A stretch of DNA of 64,000 nucleotides from positions 124,001 to 188,000 of the forward strand of contig JAGZJZ010000002.1 of assembly GCA_018365455.1 (NCBI GenBank), written 5' to 3'. The position numbers and the translations under genes were made by a program. Source of the DNA: Clostridiales bacterium (lineage in GTDB: Bacteria > Bacillota > Clostridia > Lachnospirales > Lachnospiraceae). The notes beneath the pieces are model-generated. The model searched no databases. It had not been told where the DNA came from and saw only the letters and a list, made by a program, of their open reading frames with translations. Shown here piece after piece: positions 59,098 through 64,000 of this stretch. Within the stretch, counting starts at the first letter, position 1. Every line of letters starts with the position of its first letter.

Positions 59098-59700
59098 GTG
59101 AAACTTGCAGTGTTGGCAGTTCAGGGTGCTTTTATAGAACATGAAAAGATGCTGGAGAAACTGGGCGCAGACTGCATCGAGATACGGAAGAAAGAGGATG
59201 CAGAAAAAGCGTTTGAAGGACTGATATTGCCGGGCGGAGAGAGCACAGTAATGGGGAAGCTTATAAAAGATCTGGACTTATACAACGTCTTAAAAACAAA
59301 GATTGATAATGGGCTTCCAGTACTGGGAACCTGTGCCGGATTGATTTTGCTTGCAGAAAAGTTATCCAATGATGAACAGGTTCACTTTGGAACACTGCCG
59401 GTTACCGTAAAAAGAAATGGATATGGCAGACAGCTGGGCAGCTTTCATACAGACGGGCATATGGCTGGAATCGGCAGGATTCCAATGACATTTATCAGGG
59501 CACCATACATTGAAAGTGCGGATCCGGCAGTCGATGTACTGGCAAGGGTTGATGACAAAATAGCGGCTGTAAGGTATAAGAATCAGCTAGGAGTTTCCTT
59601 TCATCCCGAAGTTACTTCAGATACCAGAATCCATGAATATTTTCTTCAAATGGTGAAAGAAACAAACTGCCGTGCAGTACACAGTAGGATCGAAATGTAG
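59098..59700 (+). CDS. pdxT: Pyridoxal 5'-phosphate synthase glutaminase PdxT
   Basis: The 200-residue class I glutaminase has LAVQGAFIEHEKML, LPGGESTVMGKL, GTCAGLILLA with the nucleophile Cys, and FHPEVTSDTRIHEYF with the His/Glu pair. It supplies ammonia to PdxS through a channel. The start is GTG 1 bp after the pdxS stop, so the genes are coupled. Confidence 0.96.
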   Translation: MKLAVLAVQGAFIEHEKMLEKLGADCIEIRKKEDAEKAFEGLILPGGESTVMGKLIKDLDLYNVLKTKIDNGLPVLGTCAGLILLAEKLSNDEQVHFGTLPVTVKRNGYGRQLGSFHTDGHMAGIGRIPMTFIRAPYIESADPAVDVLARVDDKIAAVRYKNQLGVSFHPEVTSDTRIHEYFLQMVKETNCRAVHSRIEM

Positions 59701-59832
59701 AAGAGGCTGAATTCTTCTGTTACGTGTGCGCATGAGACTGTCAATATCATACAAGAGAACTATTATAGAATGTGTTATACTTTGCAAAGGTAATAAATAT
59801 TTCGAATATGATCAGATGCAAAGGAGAACAAA

Positions 59833-60255
59833 ATGGATAGTCAGAATGATAAATGTGTCATGGTAATTGATGAAAATCTTCCCCTTGGAATTATTGCAAA
59901 TACGGCAGCAGTTCTTGGTATAACGCTAGGAAAACAACATGCGGAAATCCTGGGACCGGATGTATTGGATGGAACAAAGAACAATCACCTGGGTATTACA
60001 GCAATTCCGGTTCCTATTTTGAAGGGAAGTGTTCAAATTATAAAGGAGCTGCGCAGCAGGCTTTATACGGAAGAATTTCAGCAATTGACGGTCGTGGATT
60101 TTTCAGATGTGGCGCAGAGCTGTAATGATTACGAAGACTTTACAGAGAAAATTGGCAGAACAGAGGAAGAAAACTTGCAGTATTTTGGGATTGCGATGTA
60201 TGGAAATAAGAAGCAGGTAAACAAACTTACGGGGAGTATGGGGCTGCTTAGATAG
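59833..60255 (+). CDS. DUF2000-family protein
   Basis: The 140-residue cytosolic protein matches the DUF2000 family: MVIDENLPLGIIANTAAVLGITLGKQ at the start, LGITAIPVPILKG in the middle and YFGIAMYGNKKQVNKLTGSMGLLR at the end. The fold is known to resemble peptidyl-tRNA hydrolase-2, but no function is established. CAAAGGAG precedes the ATG. It stands alone, 132 bp after pdxT, with its own terminator. Confidence 0.85.
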   Translation: MDSQNDKCVMVIDENLPLGIIANTAAVLGITLGKQHAEILGPDVLDGTKNNHLGITAIPVPILKGSVQIIKELRSRLYTEEFQQLTVVDFSDVAQSCNDYEDFTEKIGRTEEENLQYFGIAMYGNKKQVNKLTGSMGLLR

Positions 60256-60297
60256 CATGAAAGATCGTGTTTAAAAGGGAAGCTGATTCTCAACCTT

Positions 60298-60329
60298 AGA
60301 AATCAACCATTCGGTTGATTTCTTTTTTT
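60298..60329 (+). terminator. Terminator after the DUF2000 gene
   Basis: AGAAATCAACC-ATTC-GGTTGATTTCT, a perfect 11-bp stem with a tetraloop, followed by a T-run. Confidence 0.9.
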
Positions 60330-60387
60330 GTCCTTGATGGTAAAGTAATGTCAGGAACAAAACAAAGAAAGAATGAGAGGTATTCCT

Positions 60388-61326
60388 ATGGATCAATTTA
60401 TGAAAGTGATAAATCTGTATAAATGCTACGGCGATAAGAAGGTGGTAAATAATATTTCATTTGAGATTATGCGGGGAGAGATTCTCTGTTTCCTGGGTCC
60501 CAATGGAGCAGGTAAAAGTACGACAATCAATATCCTGACGGGAGTTCTGGGGGCAGATGGCGGAGAAATCCATTATAAGGGAAATCGGATGCAGGATGCA
60601 AAGAAAGAGTATCAGTACCATCTTGGTGTTGTACCACAGGATCTGGCTTTGTACGAAGATCTTACCGCTATGCAGAATGTACGTTTTTTTGCTTCTCTTT
60701 ATGGTCTGAAGGGGAAAGAACGATGTGAAAAGGCAGACAAGGCACTTTCATTTGTGGGGTTAAGGGAGCGTAAAGACCAGAAGGTGAAGACATTTTCCGG
60801 TGGAATGAAGCGCAGGCTGAATATAGCATGTGCCATTGCCCATGAGCCGGAACTGGTAATTATGGATGAGCCTACCGTTGGCATTGATCCCCAGTCCCGC
60901 AGCCACATTTTAGAATCCATCCGGGAACTGCGCAGCCATGGCATGACGGTGCTCTATACGACACATTATATGGAAGAAGTGGAAGAGATCTCCACACGTA
61001 TTATTGTTATGGATGATGGATCGCTTATAGCAGAGGGCACCAAAGAGGAACTAAAGGAAAGTATTTCCGATAAAAGAAAATTCATTTTGACAGTAGAGTC
61101 GCAAGCAATTAATGCAGATGAATTTTACCGCATTGAAGGAGTTACGGAGGTGCGGTCAGAAAAAGGAATTATTGAGATCACAACTTTAAAAAATGTGGAA
61201 AACCTGGATAAGATTATATCGCTGGCGCTGTCCCTGAACATTAAAATCAATAATGTTGTGTGCCAGACGGCAAACTTGGAAACTGTATTTTTAAGCCTTA
61301 CGGGAAAAAGCCTGCGGGATGAGTAA
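60388..61326 (+). CDS. ABC-2 exporter ATP-binding protein
   Basis: The 312-residue ATPase has Walker A FLGPNGAGKST, signature TFSGGMKRRLNIACAI and Walker B VIMDEPTVGID, with a C-terminal regulatory extension. It belongs to the CcmA/NatA-type exporter group. An ATG at 60373 is also in frame, but GAGAGG fits the ATG at 60388. Two permease genes follow directly, so it energises a heteromeric ABC-2 exporter; the substrate is unknown. Confidence 0.9.
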   Translation: MDQFMKVINLYKCYGDKKVVNNISFEIMRGEILCFLGPNGAGKSTTINILTGVLGADGGEIHYKGNRMQDAKKEYQYHLGVVPQDLALYEDLTAMQNVRFFASLYGLKGKERCEKADKALSFVGLRERKDQKVKTFSGGMKRRLNIACAIAHEPELVIMDEPTVGIDPQSRSHILESIRELRSHGMTVLYTTHYMEEVEEISTRIIVMDDGSLIAEGTKEELKESISDKRKFILTVESQAINADEFYRIEGVTEVRSEKGIIEITTLKNVENLDKIISLALSLNIKINNVVCQTANLETVFLSLTGKSLRDE

Positions 61327-61350
61327 GCAGAAAGAAAAGAGGGAATGCGT

Positions 61351-62094
61351 ATGCGGGGATTTTATTATATTTGCAAACAGGATTTTTTAAATCTGGTAAA
61401 AAATCCGATGTGGCTGTTTTATGTTTTTGCTTTTCCGGTGCTGCTGGTGGGAGTGATGGGATTTTTCATGGAAGGAAGTTATGGCGGTGAAATAACTTCT
61501 TATGATTATTATGGAATCAGCCTGATGATCTATGGAGCGTTAAATGCGGCAACGATCGGTGCCAATTCCTTTATGGAAGAACGCATTAAGGCGGGAAATA
61601 TGCGGATTATCTTTTCGCCCCAGCCGGATGCCAGCCTATATCTTTCCAAGATTGCGGCATCGTTTTTATTTACCGAAATCGCATATTTGATTGATTTTGG
61701 AATACTTCATTTTGTGTTTGGGGTCAATATCGGGGGAATGTATACGGGATATGTGCTGTTGGTACTGACGGTGGCAATATTGTTCTCGTCAGCGCTGGGA
61801 GTAATGTGCTGCTGTATCTTTAAAAGCGAGAATATCACAAACCAGATATTAAGTACGGTGCTGACTATTTTATGCCTGCTGGGCGGGGTGTTCTTTTCAC
61901 TGGATGGATTTGGGGAGACCGTTCGGAAGATATGTCTGCTGTCCCCTGTGAAATGGATTCTGAATACACTGTTTGCCATTATCTATGACAGGGATCTTGG
62001 TCAGGTATTGCCTACCATACTTTTACTGGCAGCAGGGACGGTTATTTTATTGGGACTTTGCCGTGTCTTTTTCCATAAGGAGGATTATGTATGA
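61351..62094 (+). CDS. ABC-2 type permease (1)
   Basis: The 247-residue membrane protein has about six helices and ABC-2 features: RGFYYICKQDFLNLVKNPMWLFYVFAFPVLLV at the N terminus, MEERIKAGNMRIIFSPQPDASLYLSKI and KICLLSPVKWILNTLFAIIYDRD. The ATG at 61351 is preferred over 61345 because GAGGGA lies too close to the latter. It overlaps the next gene by 4 bp (ATGA). Confidence 0.87.
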   Translation: MRGFYYICKQDFLNLVKNPMWLFYVFAFPVLLVGVMGFFMEGSYGGEITSYDYYGISLMIYGALNAATIGANSFMEERIKAGNMRIIFSPQPDASLYLSKIAASFLFTEIAYLIDFGILHFVFGVNIGGMYTGYVLLVLTVAILFSSALGVMCCCIFKSENITNQILSTVLTILCLLGGVFFSLDGFGETVRKICLLSPVKWILNTLFAIIYDRDLGQVLPTILLLAAGTVILLGLCRVFFHKEDYV

Positions 62095-63098
62095 TACAAA
62101 TATTAAAAAATGATGTGACAAGGGTGTTATGTAATAAAAAAAATGCTATAATGACGTTAGTGCTTACGATCTGTATGGTGGGATTTGCCATTTATTTCAC
62201 TAATAAGATACAGGTGATGGGGAACCTTGCAGTTGTTGAAAGCGGCGAAGCGGGCATGGAAATGAACAGTGCAAAACTGCATATTTCCCTCAGAGGGCTT
62301 GAGCGTTATTACAATATCAGCTATGTTGCCAGGGAACCAAAAGAAAGTGAACTGGTAAGCGGACGCTATGATGCCGTTATCACACAATCCGGAAATGGTT
62401 ATGCGATTAAATCCGTAAAAAGTACTGATTTTCAAAAAGTGCTGATGCAGGCGCTTAAAAATCCGTCAGAATTTGTTCCTGCTACCGATCAGATGCGGGG
62501 AGTGGGAACAAATATTATTGGATATTTAGTGATGATTCTTCTGATGCAGGGCGTTCTTCACATGGAATATTATGGAGAAGATAAGGAGAAACATCTGGTG
62601 GAGCGGATTGCTGTTTCACCACTCAGTTTTGTGAAATATCTAACGGCTCATTTTCTGTATGCTTTTCTGATGCTGTTTCTGCCAAGTATGGGAGTAGTGG
62701 CGGCAGCCGGCATCATTGGATTGAATATTGGTTTCGCACTGTGGGAATATGCAGTGCTGCTGGGAATTTTGTGTATGCTTTCGGCTGCATTTGGAATCTT
62801 TATGCATACCTTTTGCAAGAGCATGGACAGCGCAAATATGACGGCCTCCCCGCTTATTGTACTAACATCCATTTTAGGGGGAACCTTCTATTCTTATGCC
62901 CACAGTAATCAAATCATGAATGCCCTGATAAACGTGCTTCCCCAGAAGAATTTTATCTCATTCGTGAACGGGATGGAAAAGGGGTGCCTGGATACGCATC
63001 AATATCAGCAGCTGGGCTACTGTCTGATTCTGATATTGGTATTGACTGGAGTATCAGCTGCACGAAATTGCAGTCAATACCGGCCCGCTGTAAAATAA
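62091..63098 (+). CDS. ABC-2 type permease (2)
   Basis: The 335-residue protein has one N-terminal helix, an extracytoplasmic domain (about residues 35-140) and five further helices with the ABC-2 pattern GTNIIGYLVMILLMQGVLHMEYYGEDKEKHLVERIAVSPLSFVKYLTAHFLYA. Together with the ATPase and permease 1 it forms a three-gene export operon. It overlaps permease 1 by 4 bp. Role as drug, lipid or peptide exporter cannot be decided. Confidence 0.87.
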   Translation: MIQILKNDVTRVLCNKKNAIMTLVLTICMVGFAIYFTNKIQVMGNLAVVESGEAGMEMNSAKLHISLRGLERYYNISYVAREPKESELVSGRYDAVITQSGNGYAIKSVKSTDFQKVLMQALKNPSEFVPATDQMRGVGTNIIGYLVMILLMQGVLHMEYYGEDKEKHLVERIAVSPLSFVKYLTAHFLYAFLMLFLPSMGVVAAAGIIGLNIGFALWEYAVLLGILCMLSAAFGIFMHTFCKSMDSANMTASPLIVLTSILGGTFYSYAHSNQIMNALINVLPQKNFISFVNGMEKGCLDTHQYQQLGYCLILILVLTGVSAARNCSQYRPAVK

Positions 63099-63117
63099 AG
63101 TCCGGAAAGGTAATTTT

Positions 63118-64000
63118 ATGTTTCATACATCCATATTAAAATCAAAGTTTAAAATTCCGAAACCGCGGAAAAATTACGTGGTACGGCATGAATTATACCA
63201 GCTTTTAGACCAGGCAGCAGATTATAAAGTAATCCTCATTCAGGGGGAGGCGGGAAGCGGTAAGACAACACTGCTCAGCTCCTATATATCGGATAGAGGC
63301 TTAAAAATGGTGCGGTGGATTACCCTGGATGAAAGCAGTAACCATGTCTTTGTCTTCTGGCGCTATTTTCTGGAAGCAGTGAGAGAACAGCTGGGGGGAA
63401 AAGGCGAGGAAATAGTACACCTCTTTGACGAAAATATGCAGTTGGAAAACATGGAGCATTTTTTGCCGGTTTTATTTAGTGAAATAAATTTTGAAGAAGA
63501 ATGCTGGCTGGTGCTGGATGATTTCCAGGTGATACAGGAACCGGAACTGATTCAGACAATCGAGCTGCTGTTTCAAAATATTCCGGAGAATCTGCAAATT
63601 CTGCTGGTAACCAGAGAACAGCCCAAAGTCTATCTGGGAGCCCTTGGAATGGAAGGTGAGCTTCTGGTCATTGATGAAGAACAGTTAAAATGCGGATACC
63701 GGGACAGTATGGATTTTTTAACAAATACATTGGGACTGACCTATACGGATAGAGTATTGGAATATATGTGCCGTATCGCTGAAGGGTGGATTGGCGGGCT
63801 TCAGCTTTTATCCCTTTCCCTGAAAGGAAAGCCGGAGGATGAGATTCTGAGGATCAATGTTCAGAATCGCTTTACGGACGAATACATTACCAGAGAGATC
63901 TTTGAAATATTGACGGAGCAGGAACAGAGATTTTTACTTTATTCCTCGGTATTTCAGTATTTTAATAAAGAGATGTGCATGGATTTGATTGGGAGAGAGG
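63118..64000 (+). CDS. MalT-like LuxR-family ATP-dependent regulator (partial)
   Basis: An open frame runs from the ATG at 63118 to the window end (about 294 codons), so it is cut. It starts with FHTSILKSKFKIPKPRKNYVVRHELYQLLDQ, has a Walker A GEAGSGKTT near residue 45 and a Walker B WLVLDDF, and resembles the MalT/LAL large regulators that end in a LuxR HTH (not in the window). GGAAAGG precedes the ATG. It follows the ABC-2 operon by 19 bp and may regulate it. Confidence 0.83.
   Translation, partial: MFHTSILKSKFKIPKPRKNYVVRHELYQLLDQAADYKVILIQGEAGSGKTTLLSSYISDRGLKMVRWITLDESSNHVFVFWRYFLEAVREQLGGKGEEIVHLFDENMQLENMEHFLPVLFSEINFEEECWLVLDDFQVIQEPELIQTIELLFQNIPENLQILLVTREQPKVYLGALGMEGELLVIDEEQLKCGYRDSMDFLTNTLGLTYTDRVLEYMCRIAEGWIGGLQLLSLSLKGKPEDEILRINVQNRFTDEYITREIFEILTEQEQRFLLYSSVFQYFNKEMCMDLIGRE

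Noticed and set aside
1..64000. CRISPR arrays, tRNA or rRNA genes
   Set aside because: No regularly spaced direct repeats with unique spacers, no cloverleaf with CCA end and no rRNA-like sequence were seen; the only short tandem array is the coding 9-bp repeat.

Overview
The window looks like chromosome from a low-to-medium GC Clostridia, most likely Lachnospiraceae (Blautia/Dorea-like). This is inferred from gene content: a Clostridia-type S10-spc-alpha ribosomal cluster with zinc-type rpsN and rpsD inside the alpha part, strong AGGAGG ribosome binding sites, sigma-A promoters, many LacI regulators, Rpn-type nucleases, tandem C39-like peptidases with wall-binding repeats, and an ABC-2/MalT-like locus. 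No rRNA, tRNA, CRISPR array, prophage or intact insertion sequence was found.

Layout. 1-3.8 kb: an iron-sulfur protein, a ten-helix putative manganese/metal exporter with a long structured leader, an MBL-fold hydrolase and a LacI regulator. 4-5.8 kb: a GH13 oligo-1,6-glucosidase behind a palindromic operator. 6-7.7 kb: an ECF sigma factor with a DUF4179 anti-sigma-like protein. 7.8-10.8 kb: an Rrf2 regulator with thioredoxin, then a Na/Pi cotransporter behind a Pho-box-like array. 11-13.4 kb: rbsR-rbsK-rbsD. 13.6-16 kb, minus strand: a CDP-alcohol phosphatidyltransferase, an RNA methyltransferase-like protein and a GNAT acetyltransferase. 16.2-20 kb: proC, an M18 aminopeptidase and putP. 20.4-21.4 kb: a divergent Rpn-like protein.

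21.4-38.5 kb is one long co-oriented translation cluster: rpsJ-rplCDWB-rpsS-rplV-rpsC-rplP-rpmC-rpsQ, rplNXE-rpsNH-rplFR-rpsE-rpmD-rplO-secY-adk-map-KOW protein-infA-rpmJ-rpsMKD-rpoA-rplQ. It has a strong promoter with a folded leader at the front, an internal promoter before rpmJ, several structured intercistronic gaps and a clear terminator at the end. 38.5-43.3 kb is a sucrose locus (LacI repressor, PTS EIIBCA, GH32 hydrolase) with three matching operators and a cre-like site. The PTS gene carries a 9-bp minisatellite coding for DTK repeats.

43.5-64 kb is accessory and metabolic: an autoregulated XRE/membrane-protein operon, an SGNH hydrolase, two adjacent C39-like peptidases, pyrC, a roughly 0.8-kb gene-free AT-rich stretch with a GC-richer structured segment, a canonical Rpn nuclease, aroE, an aldo-keto reductase, a TetR-ABC efflux operon, a chorismate mutase-shikimate kinase fusion, an AraC/GyrI-like regulator, pdxST, a DUF2000 protein, and an ABC-2 exporter followed by a MalT-like regulator cut by the window end.

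The most unusual items are the PTS linker minisatellite, the chorismate mutase-shikimate kinase fusion, the tandem wall-anchored C39 proteins, several structured non-coding segments (before the metal exporter, before the LacI gene, between rpsH and rplF, before rpsM, before the second Rpn gene), and long palindromes in intergenic DNA. No single locus is clearly a new defence or mobile system.
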